A stretch of 64,000 nt of DNA, taken from the NCBI GenBank assembly GCA_013399875.1, contig VXAZ01000587.1, positions 1-64,000 of the forward strand, read 5' to 3'. The first letter of the stretch is position 1. The number at the start of each line of letters is the position of its first letter. The translations under genes and the position numbers were made by a program. The notes beneath the pieces are model-generated. The model saw nothing but the letters and a program-made list of their open reading frames with translations, was not told where the DNA came from and made no database searches. The stretch comes from Gymnorhina tibicen (taxonomy: Eukaryota > Chordata > Aves > Passeriformes > Artamidae). This document shows positions 46,101 through 55,954 of this stretch, in pieces.

Positions 46101-49100
46101 AAATTCAACCCTGAATAAATTTAAATGGGTAACAATTTCTTTCAAAGCCATTTCCTCACCTGCATTCTTTGCAACACCTGAAAACTCTTATCTTTAGCAG
46201 ATTTAATACCCTTTACTCATTACACATAATCCTATTTTAGGCTATCCAAATGGTTGTCTCTGATTTGGACCACGCTCACATGTGAGCTATGGCTACTTTC
46301 TGACGTGTTTTGACACCGTTTAGGACTACTGTCGTTCACAGTACTTGCCTCCCTGAATGCTTTCAGCCTCTCCAGTGTTTTCTGACGTTCCTGGCTTATC
46401 CAAGCTTTTTTCTTTTTCTCCTCCTCTTTTTGTTTGTCTCTCTTCTGCATTAAAACACAAGTAAGTGAGCCTTAGTGTGTGAAAACAAGCAGCTGCCAGA
46501 TTCCCCAAGGCTGCTGTTTGGTACTCACTATCTGTATGCTGTGATGCTGCTGGAAGCGCTTTCTGCTCTCCTCTGCCTGCTGCAGTCGCTGCCGATGGCT
46601 CGCTTCACACTGATCCTGGGAGAAGAGCAGAATTCATGCAACTCTCAGTCAGTTCACGTTTCCTGTGCACCAGCTGTGCCATCAGCTCCTGTGCCCAGGC
46701 CACTAAATAGCAACCATGGCTGAGTGCTTGGCAGCAACAAGAAAGATGGCTAAGCTCAACTAGTGCCACATGTGAGACCCTGATGGTGAAGTCTGTGGGA
46801 CTCCTTCATGGCTAAAGCCAATCTTCTCCTCATCACCCATATTTTTGTTCATGCTGCAGCAAAAAAAACCTAAAGCCAATGTTCTCCTCATCACCCAATC
46901 CCTCTGCCTTACACAGTTTAGTTAAAAAAAAAAAAGAAAGAAAGAAAGAGAAGAAAGGGAGACGAAAAGAAAAAAAAGACACAAGCTCATGCAAAGACAT
47001 GAGGAAGAAGGCAAGAAGGAAGCTAGCAGGGCACTACAAAAAGACAAAGCTACTTTTCCCCCTCTCCCTTATTTGCCATAGCTCCCAAGTACAAAAGCCA
47101 GGGAAGCAAAGGTATGGGAAGCACAATGAATGCCTAGCAAGGGTCCTTTCTGTTAGCAACAAGTGCCACAGAGAAGCTGCAGGCTTCAATATTTTCTCTG
47201 GGAATCGTTTTTTGTCTCTGTACAGAGGGGGATTATCCACATGGCTGGACAGGCATTTGCAAATCATGTGGCATTTGGCTTCAGTGTTATACAACCAATA
47301 GACAGCAATTAAGTAAATGAAAACAGAAGCAAAAGAAGTGTCTGCCAAGGAAGTAGCTGCAAGCAAGAGACAATGATGGCTCACAAAACATTTCCAATGT
47401 AATTCCCAGTTTGTCCAGGCTACTGAGGGATAAAGGGTCAGACAGACTGGAATCTAAACTGCTCTCTGCCCCAGCAGAGCTGCAGGTGTAAGGTAAACTT
47501 ATCTCACTGAGAAGGTTCACGAGAGTCAACTTGTGTCTTCCTAGTGTTCTGCTCTGAATGGGAAACAAAAGAAAAACTGCCCTTTGCACAGAACTGAGAG
47601 GCTGGAGAGAGAAGTGCAGCTGTTAAAGTGTCCCCTTCCTCCTGTTCAAAGATAAAGTATCAGTGTGTGGGTTGTCCTATCACTGCAGCTTCCTCATCAG
47701 AAGGCCAGTTTCCTCCTGTACTGCAGCTGCTTTGGAAAGGCAGCTAGGGCAAAGCTCCCTACAGGGCTCTGGTAAGGTCTAGCAGATGGGGGAACACCCG
47801 GGTCACCCAGGTAAGCTTGTGGTCTCTTTCTAAGCCAGAGACAAACTTGCACCATACCACAGAGTGTAAAGCTAGCCTAAAACCACATTGCCCCTCTTTC
47901 TGCTTGCAGGCCTTGGCACCGAGTCATGAATCATCTTGTACACTCCACCCAAACTTCCCTAATTGTTTCCTGACCATCCCTCCTGAGTCAAGACATCGGC
48001 TGAAGAAAATGCACATCTCCAGGACTGCATTTACTTTTTTGTTCCTGAGGTAGGCTCTCCTCGCACAGACAGTCCCACGCTTTGTCTCCAACTGCTTAGT
48101 CTTCTGCCTCAGCATCGTCATTGCTGACAAGTCAGTGTAATGTTGTCCCATGGTCTGTTCAATGACCTTGAGCTCCTCAGGATTTTCACATGTATCATAG
48201 TAAACAACTTCATCCTGTTTCTCTAAAAAGGCATTTGGCATTTTTTAAGAAACCAAAAATTGCCACAGTTATTTAAACATTCAAAGAGCTAACGACATTT
48301 TAAAAGCCGTTGAAGGCAGTGAGTTAGTTATGAGTAAGTGTAATGCTCCAGAGCCGAGCTGGGTCCTTCACAGTCTTATGCAAACATGTCACCTTCCTCA
48401 CAGGGGTGGTTTGCAGGATCAAATTTATGCTGTTAGCATTTGTTATTTAGCTTCCTCTTTCAAATATCTCCCTGTGTTTTAACTCCTACCTTCACCAACC
48501 GGAGTTTTCCTGGAAAATGGAAGACTGTTCTGATCAGCACTGGGTGTCTTATTTGACTATTTACCACGCTTTAGTTATGTAACAAGAGGCAGCAATGTTT
48601 ACTTCGCAGCGTACATGGTAACAGAATTCATAAGCACAAGTAAGAACAGGACTGGTGCCAAATTTGGTGCAAATATGTCACAAAGAGACACTTAAACTGG
48701 AATATAGTAGTATTCAGGTACCGTTCTAGCTATAACCAACTCTTTTTGTCTTTACAGGATGTATTTTGTAATTTCTGCATGTTAGATTAGAACAGATTAT
48801 GGTGAATTACGGGACCTATTTCAGCAGGTTCACGATATCCACAGTTTCTGTGCATAGCTATTAGAGCAGTTAAGCACTGTCAATATAAATTATTCCATAC
48901 TAAACCAGGGCATGCACATATCACAGCTGCTGGCAAGATGAGCAACCAGTGTGGCTTTTTTTTAAAAACCTGTGTTATCAAATTAGTGTCTAATTAATCA
49001 AAAGACAAAATATCAGATGGTGCCACAGCATTAATGTTTTCGAGCAGTGCTTTCTACTAGCAAGACCCCAGCAGTAATATCTTTATATACTTTTTTTTTA

Positions 49101-52100
49101 ATTGAAAACAGAGCAGGCTATGTCAATCCTGTGTTCTAAATACGTGCTTAAATAATATTTTATTCTCACCTTTAATCTGTCTCTTTACAGTGTCCAACTG
49201 TACAATAAGCAGCATCTCTTCATGTTTCAATACTTCAAGCTGTACATTATATAATTCCAGCTGTGTTTCATAATACTGTATTTCCAGCTCCTCCACTACA
49301 CTCAAGTTCTCTTCTTGTTCACTAAGATTCTCCATCTGCAACAGAAAATAAAAAGCATTAGTAACAAAATATGCACACACAAAACACATCTGGATGCACA
49401 AATGCCTGTAAGGAGCCTGGTCTAACTGGCAGCTGCTTTGGTATGGAAACAACAGAGCATTAGAAATGGCTTGGAGCAGAAACTCAGAGGAGCAGAAGGC
49501 CTTATTAACCTAAATAAAAGTTTACCTTAATTTACCTAAATTTACCTTAAGTTTACCAGGAGAGACTTCATTATAATCTGCACAAACCATACTGTTTCTG
49601 GAAACAATTACATCTGGTGCAGTACAATAGTCTTGGAAAACAAGTATCAGGTACTCCTAGCAGCAGTTAGATGGCATCAAAGATTAATATTAAATAGGTA
49701 TCTTTATTTTTCAGTGCCCTCTGAAAATAATATCTGGTCTTTACCTCCCTAAAACAAACAGTTTCAAAGGTTAATATCACAGTATTAATTACTGTGATAA
49801 TTAAGGTTAATAATAAAAAAGGTTAATATCCAGTGATACTTGAACTGTAAAAGCATGTATCTTAAGCTTTGCTAAGTGTCCCCAAACATGCAGGAGCAAT
49901 TAAAAAACTGCAGACATGCATTTTCCACAACTTAAGACCATGCTAAAAACCTAAATTGTTTCATAGACAAAGACTTCAAAAGCCTACTCCCATGACCATT
50001 TTGGTAGGTTTTGATCAGCCCTTCAAAGAACAGTGACAGAAAAGGAGGCTTTGTAAGGTCTTACGAGTTTCTGAATGCCAGCTCTCTTCTGTTTCAGACA
50101 CAACTCTCTTGCTCTCAGATGCTGAAGGGTTTCTTTTGCTAACATATATTTCAGGTTTTCTAGTCGTGGCAAAGCTGATGCCCAGGTGGTTTTACCAAAT
50201 CTCTCCTCATCTTGTTCCATCTGTTTGTGCATTGCTGTAGATTAAAACATGGCAGTAAAACATGAGAAATGCAGTGTACTAATAGCCCTTGTGTGTTTCC
50301 GAAGTATTAAAACTGCTAATCTTATTAAACGACTTCTGAAGCTTTAGAAATGATGAGATTACACGGTTGAATTTGTGATCTTATCCATGTAAGTAAAATA
50401 CTTCACTGTACCATGGAAACATGCCCTAACAGTTGCACAGCAACACACTCTCTTCACATGCTGAAATCCTTAAGGCATTAAAAGCACCCACGGATTTTGT
50501 GCAGAGGTTTGCACCCATAAGTCTCAGGCAAGCCAAATCCAAGCTGTAAACCAAATTGGTTAAAAGATATAAATCTGAAGTGAATGAAGTTCTTCTTTCT
50601 TAAGCTGGACACACACCTGAACCTCAGGTTCTGCACAGGGTTAAGAAGAGCTCTCAGCCACCTAAGTTAAGTATTTACACAACCTTTTGTGTAAATCATT
50701 CTGATTACCTGCCAGAGCCTTTACAGTTTCCTTGAAGTAGTTCACAGTGATATCCTGAATGGAGCACACAGCGCTCTCAGCTCGCTTAGTCCATTCTTCA
50801 GCATCCTTCTGCAAAGCTGCTACTCTCCTAGGCCCCAAATTATCATACTGCAAAGATTTCTGCAAGGACACAAAATTCCCAGTTACTGCCTGGTTTCCAC
50901 AGAGGTGCAGCCACACTGTGCTGCAACACCTGGAGACATTTCAAGCATGGTGGCAAACATGACCTTCCCCTCACCTGTCACAAAGTGAATCACTGCTCAT
51001 GACTACTTCTCATTCTCTAGGCTAATTCAGAACCTTTGTTTGCCAATCCTGACCTCACATTTGGATTAATTTACTTCTTAAAATATTTTTAAACTACCAT
51101 CTTTAAAATCACGTCCAACACAAGTGGTTTTAGTTGTTACTAAAAGTAACTCAAACCCACTCTTCTACATGCAATGTTCTCTTCTATTTTTCCCCACGTG
51201 TTGACAGCACATTGCACCAGCAGGTTCTCCAGTTTGGCAGTTCTTTCACACAGGAACAGGGATACAGAAAAGAAACATAAGAGAATGTTTTCAAGTCCAC
51301 AAAGGAGACATGGGTACAAGCCTAGTATTCAAACATATTTTTAAAAGAATTCTATTTCAAATGAACCTAAATATCTCTTAGAGGGTTTTTTTAAAATACA
51401 AACTTTGTTTCATTCTTTCCAATTTCCACTTTAACTTTCAGAACAGTACATTGAGCATTTTATTGCCACAGGTTTAGACCTTCAGTATCCAAGCACTTTA
51501 ATCTAAACTTAAAACTGTTCTGCTCTTTTTGAGAACATTACCAGCTCACTTTAACACACTATTTAAGGAAAATCAAAATAGTAAATGGCTGTCATTTCCA
51601 GGGGCATCATAATTTTCAGAATGTGCTTCCAGTTTAAGATGCACATAAAACAAAGTGAACGCAGTGACAACTGATATGTTTTAATCTGCAGTTCCAGCAG
51701 GTTATAGCAGTAATAGAAAACTCCTTTGAGTGGGAAGGTCTCCTCTGTCTTCTGTTCTACCACCACAACTGAGTTTAATCTGGTGCATTCCTGCGGGATG
51801 ACATTCATCAACGTCACAAACTAATCCCACAGAAGGTGGCACAACAAAGGCTACTTAGATCACTGTAAATTCAACCTCCCAGAGAGTAAAGCCCAGGGAG
51901 GTAGAGCCTGGGGATATTCTCCTTTTAAGTGGGACACTGGTGGGAAGAAAGCTGCAGTTCTAGTCAAGCCATTATCATGGACTCCAAGATCCTGAGTGGC
52001 TCTGCCCTAACTCTGAATTTGTCAGTCACAACTGGTGACTGACATTTGGGAGAGGGAAAAAAAGCAGGTACAGACAGAAGTAGGGAATGTTACATGATTT

Positions 52101-52349
52101 GAGCCTACGAGGCTCCAAGAGCAGCTGAAGCCCCACTATGTAGCTTGGCTGTTCGCTTTGCAAAGGCAGACTTACCAGGATTTCCAGTTTGTACAGTGTC
52201 GCCAGCTCTCGCATATCTCTGAAGGGCTGCAGTAAATACTGGTAGAATTGTGTTGCCATGGTGACCAAATCCTGATAAGCTTCATCTTCTTCTTCATAAA
52301 CCTTCATCAAAGCCACCATTGTGTCAGCACTTTTATGCTGCTGCAGAAC
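42868..52349 (-). CDS. WHAMM: WHAMM, WASP-family Arp2/3 activator (partial: first coding exon not found)
   Basis: WHAMM promotes Arp2/3-dependent actin branching on ER-Golgi intermediate membranes, binds microtubules through its central coiled coil, and is implicated in tubulation and autophagosome formation. Nine exons join in frame to 633 codons: 52176-52349, 50709-50859, 50065-50234, 49170-49335, 48035-48222, 46529-46615, 46280-46444, 45467-45980 and 42868-43154. They cover the end of the WMD region (FYQYLLQPFRDMRELATLYK), the long central coiled coil, the polyproline segment, and a C-terminal WH2-WH2-central-acidic tail ending NNGEWES. The order and motifs match human WHAMM (809 residues) and its location beside HOMER2 and FSD2. 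The first coding exon, which encodes the N-terminal membrane-binding part (roughly 220 residues in human), is not recognisable in the window. All introns are GT-AG. Confidence 0.96.
43155..45466 (-). other. WHAMM: WHAMM last intron, 2.3 kb
   Basis: Moderately AT-rich unique sequence; no exon or recognised interspersed repeat. Confidence 0.7.
45467..45980 (-). CDS. WHAMM: WHAMM exon: proline-rich linker
   Basis: This 514-bp exon (171 codons plus one base) begins KCPAHVVMKTS. A proline/alanine-rich linker carries a 15-residue in-frame duplication (VLSPAPASRAGTAPA / VLSPAPSPRARAALE), followed by the conserved ADIPVQIFVTDGD. Two polyproline runs broken by leucine come next; these are expected to bind profilin or SH3 domains. 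The exon ends INNCIG. The acceptor is TTTCTTTTTCAG and the donor ATAG|GTAAGT. The polyproline codons create a GGA/GGT-rich purine tract on the + strand (about 45599-45656) that is prone to length change and sequencing error. Confidence 0.95.
45599..45656. repeat. WHAMM: exonic GGA/GGT purine-rich tract encoding WHAMM polyproline
   Basis: Low-complexity GGAGG-type sequence on the + strand, corresponding to CCN codons of the two polyproline runs on the - strand. Length polymorphism is likely here. Confidence 0.85.
45816..45905 (-). repeat. WHAMM: 45-bp in-frame tandem duplication in WHAMM linker
   Basis: Blocks starting near 45816 and 45861 on the + strand share TGCTCTCG.TG..GGTGCAGGGG with a 45-bp period, giving two copies of a VLSPAP-type 15-residue unit. 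The two copies have diverged, so the duplication is not recent. Confidence 0.7.
46280..46444 (-). CDS. WHAMM: WHAMM exon: basic coiled-coil end
   Basis: This 165-bp, phase 0/0 exon of 55 codons runs from KRDKQKEEEKKKKAWISQER to SESSHSSH. The SQERQKTLERLKAF segment matches the human protein; the serine-rich end does not align and is lineage-variable. The acceptor is TTTTAATGCAG. The donor CAT|GTGAGC was chosen because it is the good GT site that keeps phase with the next exon. Confidence 0.88.
46529..46615 (-). CDS. WHAMM: WHAMM exon: coiled coil
   Basis: This 87-bp, phase 0/0 exon of 29 codons runs from DQCEASHRQRLQQAEESRKR to FQQHHSIQI and aligns with the human QQAEES...HHSIQM segment. It was found by splice sites (TTCTCCCAG / ATA|GTGAGT) and reading-frame continuity. 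Confidence 0.92.
46812..46897. repeat. 28-bp direct repeats flanking a 30-bp A-tailed segment
   Basis: CTAAAGCCAAT.TTCTCCTC (followed by ATCACCCA) occurs at 46812-46839 and again at 46870-46897 with one mismatch. The spacer ends in a run of eight A. This is either a 58-bp tandem duplication or a retroposition-like scar. Confidence 0.7.
46922..46980. repeat. purine-rich (AAAG)n tract
   Basis: Nearly pure A/G sequence on the + strand with AAAG and GGGA units, about 60 bp. Low complexity; in the WHAMM transcript it is a pyrimidine tract. Confidence 0.85.
48035..48222 (-). CDS. WHAMM: WHAMM exon: central coiled coil
   Basis: This 188-bp exon has two bases completing a split glutamate codon followed by 62 codons, KQDEVVYYDTCENPEELKVI through RGTVCARRAYLRNKK. 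It has a strong match to the human EKQDEVVYYDPCENPEELKV segment. Acceptor CCTTTTTAG, donor AAA|GTAAAT. Confidence 0.95.
48223..49169 (-). other. WHAMM: WHAMM intron, 0.95 kb
   Basis: AT-rich unique sequence; nothing recognised. Confidence 0.75.
49170..49335 (-). CDS. WHAMM: WHAMM exon: central coiled coil
   Basis: This 166-bp exon (55 codons plus one base) runs from MENLSEQEENLSVVEELEIQ to LDTVKRQIK. It matches the human MEDLPEQEKN...ELEIQ segment. The acceptor is CTGTTGCAG and the donor AAG|GTGAGA. The initial ATG is an internal methionine, not a translation start. Confidence 0.95.
49520..49557. repeat. imperfect tandem decamer (TTTACCTWAA)n
   Basis: Four near copies of a roughly 10-bp unit (TTTACCTTAA, TTTACCTAAA, TTTACCTTAA, then GTTTACC). 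Intronic. Confidence 0.75.
49775..49799. repeat. 25-bp AT-rich perfect palindrome (hairpin)
   Basis: TATCACAGTA, spacer TTAAT, then TACTGTGATA: two perfectly complementary 10-base arms around a 5-nt loop, flanked by TTAA on both sides. No known element is recognised. Confidence 0.85.
50065..50234 (-). CDS. WHAMM: WHAMM exon: coiled coil
   Basis: This 170-bp exon has two bases completing a split alanine codon, then 56 codons MHKQMEQDEERFGKTTWASA to KQKRAGIQKL. It matches human KQMEQD.KRFG...WA.A.PRLE. The acceptor is AATCTACAG and the donor CTC|GTAAGA. Confidence 0.95.
50235..50708 (-). other. WHAMM: WHAMM intron, 474 bp
   Basis: AT-rich unique intron; nothing else recognised. Confidence 0.8.
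50709..50859 (-). CDS. WHAMM: WHAMM exon: WMD-to-coiled-coil region
   Basis: This 151-bp exon (50 codons plus one base) runs from KSLQYDNLGPRRVAALQKDA to DITVNYFKETVKALA. It has near-identity to human over LGPRRV.AL.K.AEEWT.RAE and SIQDITVNYFKETVKALA. The acceptor is TCCTTGCAG and the donor CAG|GTAATC. Confidence 0.96.
50860..52175 (-). other. WHAMM: WHAMM intron, 1.3 kb
   Basis: AT-rich, repeat-poor; no exon seen. Confidence 0.75.
52176..52349 (-). CDS. WHAMM: WHAMM first visible coding exon (human exon-2 equivalent)
   Basis: This 174-bp, phase 0/0 exon of 58 codons runs from VLQQHKSADTMVALMKVYEE to RELATLYKLEIL. It matches human TMVALMKVY.EEDEAYQ.LVT.AT.F.QYLLQPFR.MRE.ATL. The acceptor is CCCACTAG and the donor CTG|GTAAGT. 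The exon that must precede it in phase 0 was not found up to 60000. Confidence 0.95.
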
Positions 52350-55196
52350 CTAGTGGGATAAAAGGTAAATCAGACACGGCTGCTTTGCATTCGTGTGTGC
52401 TGGATGCTGCCAGGCTCCGGTGGGAAGGATCTGTCCTTCCACAGCCAAGACTTCCCACTGCACAGGAGGCCCGTGCCAGGCATCCTGCAGCCACCCCAGA
52501 TGAAAACACCCCCAACACCACACTGTTACAGGCTCTAATTGCTGCACATTCCATCAGGAGCCTGCGTGGAGCATCCTGCCTAGGGCGTCCACCAGAAACA
52601 TTCTAATAATTGTGTGTGCAGATGACTTGGTTGCTGCTTTTTATAAATAAAAGTGGGAATCTTGGGAAGTCTGTGTACTGGAAGGACAAGCACGGTATTC
52701 TTAAACTAGCTGTTGCATTGCTTCCACAATTACTAAATGCCTGCTAATGACTTTCTGGATCCAGAATTTCTGACTTCAGGCACAGAAAAAGACAGATTGG
52801 CATTTACTTCTGATACACCCTGCAGTTAAATTCCTTTAACATTTTGTATAATTTATAATAGCTCATTCTAACCTCAGCTCTAGTGGTATTACACTTTGTA
52901 AGTCATCATTCTTCCATGGAATTACTGCCTTACTGATACACTAGGCCCTATTTATTTCCTTCTACAACAAAAAGTTGGGGATTTCCCCTCAATTGCATTT
53001 GTTTACTGGCATCAATCAAAGCTTCAAAGATTTTTCTTTGACACCAGCTGGCAGAGACCATGGCATGCTCTACATGCCAGGATAGAGTGAGCTGGCTGAG
53101 AGAACACGGCTAAGTTCCACTGAGAAACAGACCTTCCTGGAAGGACAGTGTGTGCTCTGCAGCTCCGTAAAGAGGGAAGGGGATGGGAGGGGGGTGTGTG
53201 CTACCAGCAGTGAGAAAAAGCATTAAAAGAATAGGCTTAGTTGTGTTGCAACTGGAAAGCACTGAAATTAAACCATCGCCTTTGCTCTTGCCAGCTGAGT
53301 CTGGGTAAGACAGCAGAGTTCCCATGTAAGGAGGAACTTCCCCAGAAAAAGTCTGTGGAAGTCAGCTCAAGGGCATTTCTCACCCACCCTGTCTGCAGGC
53401 CTGGCACAGGCAGGAGGACAGGGGAACAAGAGAATCTGAACTGCAACATTTCTGAAAATCCCATAAGTGTGGCAGCCTCTTAGGCCTCCCCAGGAGCTTG
53501 TGGTAGCTCAGACACAGTCCTAGGGCTCACCTGCAGCAATTTCACAGTCTGCTTTTGCCCCACTGTTGAAGCCAAATACAAATGACACAGCTGACTTTCT
53601 GATTCCTATTCTGAAAGCAAGTAGTGAGGGCCATGCTGCTCCTGGAGAAGGCTTAGAGTGAGTGGAGGGGAAGTATTAGCGAAGGACATTAATGTAAAAA
53701 GGAAAAAAGGATGCTCTGGTACTTCAGGTTGGTTTAATGCCTATTTCTTGAATCTCCCATAACTTGGTCTAGACTGCAGTATAATGAATTTATGTCCCTG
53801 TTAGGCCTGAAAGTACAACACCACTCTACAGCATGTTTAGCCATATCTAAAGCATAGCTGGAAACTGCAGAGTAGCTACCAGAGGCACCAAGTTGTACTT
53901 CACCACCAAGCCCCAACAGCTTGTGCTGCTTCCAAAAGAACGTGGTGGCTATAATGGATTTCTAACTGGGCTGTGAACTGTTACAGTCAGTGACAGACAC
54001 TGACTTTTGTATACAACAAGGTACACATTCATGTAAACGAAAGCTGTGTTTTTAAATACAGTGTCTTCCTGAAAAAGTAGTGCTTTGTTACAGCTGTTAA
54101 ATACTGCAACAGGAAACAGAAGGCTGAAGTCAACTGTCATAACTTTCCTCCAAAGCATGATCACTTTCATAAAATACCTCTCAGCTTACTTTGCCAGAAA
54201 AAAAGACTGTAAACAGGTACTGCAAGAAACAGCAGCAAGACACCGGAGAGCCTGAAGTATCTGTAACTCATCAGCATTCCGATGTCCTAACTGCAACTCT
54301 GTTACTACATATCACCCTTTGAATTCATGCTTACAAGAAGGGGGAAAAATCCAGGAACACACCTACAGCAAGAAGAAACTTAAGGTACCAAAGGAACAAA
54401 ATGCTAACATCATCATTACTTCATACAATCATTAGTGCTGAATTTGACACTTAAAAAAAACCAAACCAACAACAAACCCACGCACAATTCCTTTGAATGC
54501 AAACCACTTATTTGTTATACGACCAGGGCTAAGTTTGGTCTTAATAAAAGACTGAGAATCCCCCAGTTGCAAGCATTACTGCAAACATGTAGTCTGAGAC
54601 CTTCACAGGGAGGTTAGAAAATTATCACATGATTGTATTCTCCTCTTCGGTTACTGTTCCACCCATTGCCCAACACTGCTGGATGTTTTTAGCAATGTGT
54701 TTTTCTAGGAGTGCCTGCAGCTTAAGTAAGAGCCCCAGTGCCTTACAGTGCCTGCCCACCCGGAGGTGGCTTATTCCCCACTTAATAAAGGTGAACTTAC
54801 AAGACTTAGCACTCCAGAAAGTTGACTTGGTGGCTTCCAGACAATAAAAAAAGTGTTTGTGAAAGCACAAATCTGGACACTGGACAACACCACGAGCAAG
54901 TTGTCATCAGTGACTTGGTCACCCTTGCTCACGTGCGGCTGGCGAGTCTGCCTTGATTGACGAAGGTCCCGCAGCTGCAGTGGCTGCCAGGCTTATCGTG
55001 CAACTCCCAGGTGAGCAAGGGGTGCCAAGCTGAGGTTCAGAGCACTGCACCCGCGAGCTGAGCCGCAGCACCGAACACTGAAGACGGTCCCGCACCGAGG
55101 GGCCCCTTCTCCTGCCCGCGGGGGGTGGCCCGGCAGCCCCCGGCCCCGCAGCCCTCGGGGCCAGCCCCGCGCCCCCGGGCCCCTCCGCCCCGCGCC
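52350..55196 (-). other. WHAMM: WHAMM 5' intron / upstream sequence, no exon found
   Basis: This should hold, or lead to, the first WHAMM coding exon. 52350-54920 is AT-moderate with no coding signature. 54930-55196 becomes abruptly GC- and CpG-rich and ends at an N (55197). I tried all three - strand frames of the GC-rich part and none resembles the WHAMM N-terminus. Confidence 0.6.
55030..55196. promoter_or_regulatory. WHAMM: truncated CpG-island-like block (possible WHAMM 5' end)
   Basis: About 170 bp of very high G+C with many CpG dinucleotides (CCCGCGAGC, GACGGTCCCGCACCGAGG, CCCCGCGCCC), unlike anything nearby. It is cut off by an N at 55197 and the GGGAT array. Its position upstream of WHAMM suggests a remnant of the WHAMM promoter or first exon, but no coding match was seen. 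Confidence 0.4.
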
Positions 55197-55197
55197 N
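55197..55197. other. undetermined base at CpG block / satellite junction
   Basis: A single N lies exactly between the CpG-rich block and the GGGAT array, so the junction and whatever lies in it are not reliably assembled. Confidence 0.95.
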
Positions 55198-55954
55198 GAT
55201 GGGATGGGATGGGATGGGATGGGATGGGATGGGATGGGATGGGATGGGATGGGATGGGATGGGATGGGATGGGATGGGATGGGATGGGATGGGATGGGAT
55301 GGGATGGGATGGGATGGGATGGGATGGGATGGGATGGGATGGGATGGGATGGGATGGGATGGGATGGGATGGGATGGGATGGGATGGGATGGGATGGGAT
55401 GGGATGGGATGGGATGGGATGGGATGGGATGGGATGGGATGGGATGGGATGGGATGGGATGGGATGGGATGGGATGGGATGGGATGGGATGGGATGGGAT
55501 GGGATGGGATGGGATGGGATGGGATGGGATGGGATGGGATGGGATGGGATGGGATGGGATGGGATGGGATGGGATGGGATGGGATGGGATGGGATGGGAT
55601 GGGATGGGATGGGATGGGATGGGATGGGATGGGATGGGATGGGATGGGATGGGATGGGATGGGATGGGATGGGATGGGATGGGATGGGATGGGATGGGAT
55701 GGGATGGGATGGGATGGGATGGGATGGGATGGGATGGGATGGGATGGGATGGGATGGGATGGGATGGGATGGGATGGGATGGGATGGGATGGGATGGGAT
55801 GGGATGGGATGGGATGGGATGGGATGGGATGGGATGGGATGGGATGGGATGGGATGGGATGGGATGGGATGGGATGGGATGGGATGGGATGGGATGGGAT
55901 GGGATGGGATGGGATGGGATGGGATGGGATGGGATGGGATGGGATGGGATGGGA
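55198..55954. repeat. (GGGAT)n pentanucleotide array, about 150 perfect copies
   Basis: From 55201 to 55950 there are 150 uninterrupted GGGAT units, with partial units at both ends (757 bp in total). The + strand is a continuous G-quadruplex-capable sequence (GGG every five bases with AT loops); the - strand is (ATCCC)n. It is open in all + frames as MGWDG repeats and in - frames as SHPIP repeats, which is a property of the 5-mer and not evidence of a gene. No divergence among units suggests recent expansion or homogenised assembly. The right edge is a CR1 3' end. Confidence 0.95.

Larger units (their letters stand above)
46616..48034 (-). other. WHAMM: WHAMM intron, 1.4 kb
   Basis: No exon is seen. 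It contains a 28-bp direct-repeat pair flanking a short A-tailed segment (46812-46897) and a purine-rich AAAG/AAAGG tract (46922-46980). Confidence 0.7.
49336..50064 (-). other. WHAMM: WHAMM intron, 0.73 kb, with short repeats
   Basis: Contains an imperfect decamer repeat of the type TTTACCTTAA (49520-49557) and a perfect AT-rich hairpin (49775-49799). No exon seen. Confidence 0.75.

Noticed and set aside
54929..55196. GC-rich block read in all - strand frames as WHAMM exon 1
   Set aside because: A possible donor (CGCAC|GTGAGC on the - strand near 54935) exists, but none of the frames resembles the expected sequence and it is interrupted by N, so no coding call is made.
55198..55954. Interstitial telomeric repeat
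   Set aside because: The unit is GGGAT, not TTAGGG, and no TTAGGG units are present.
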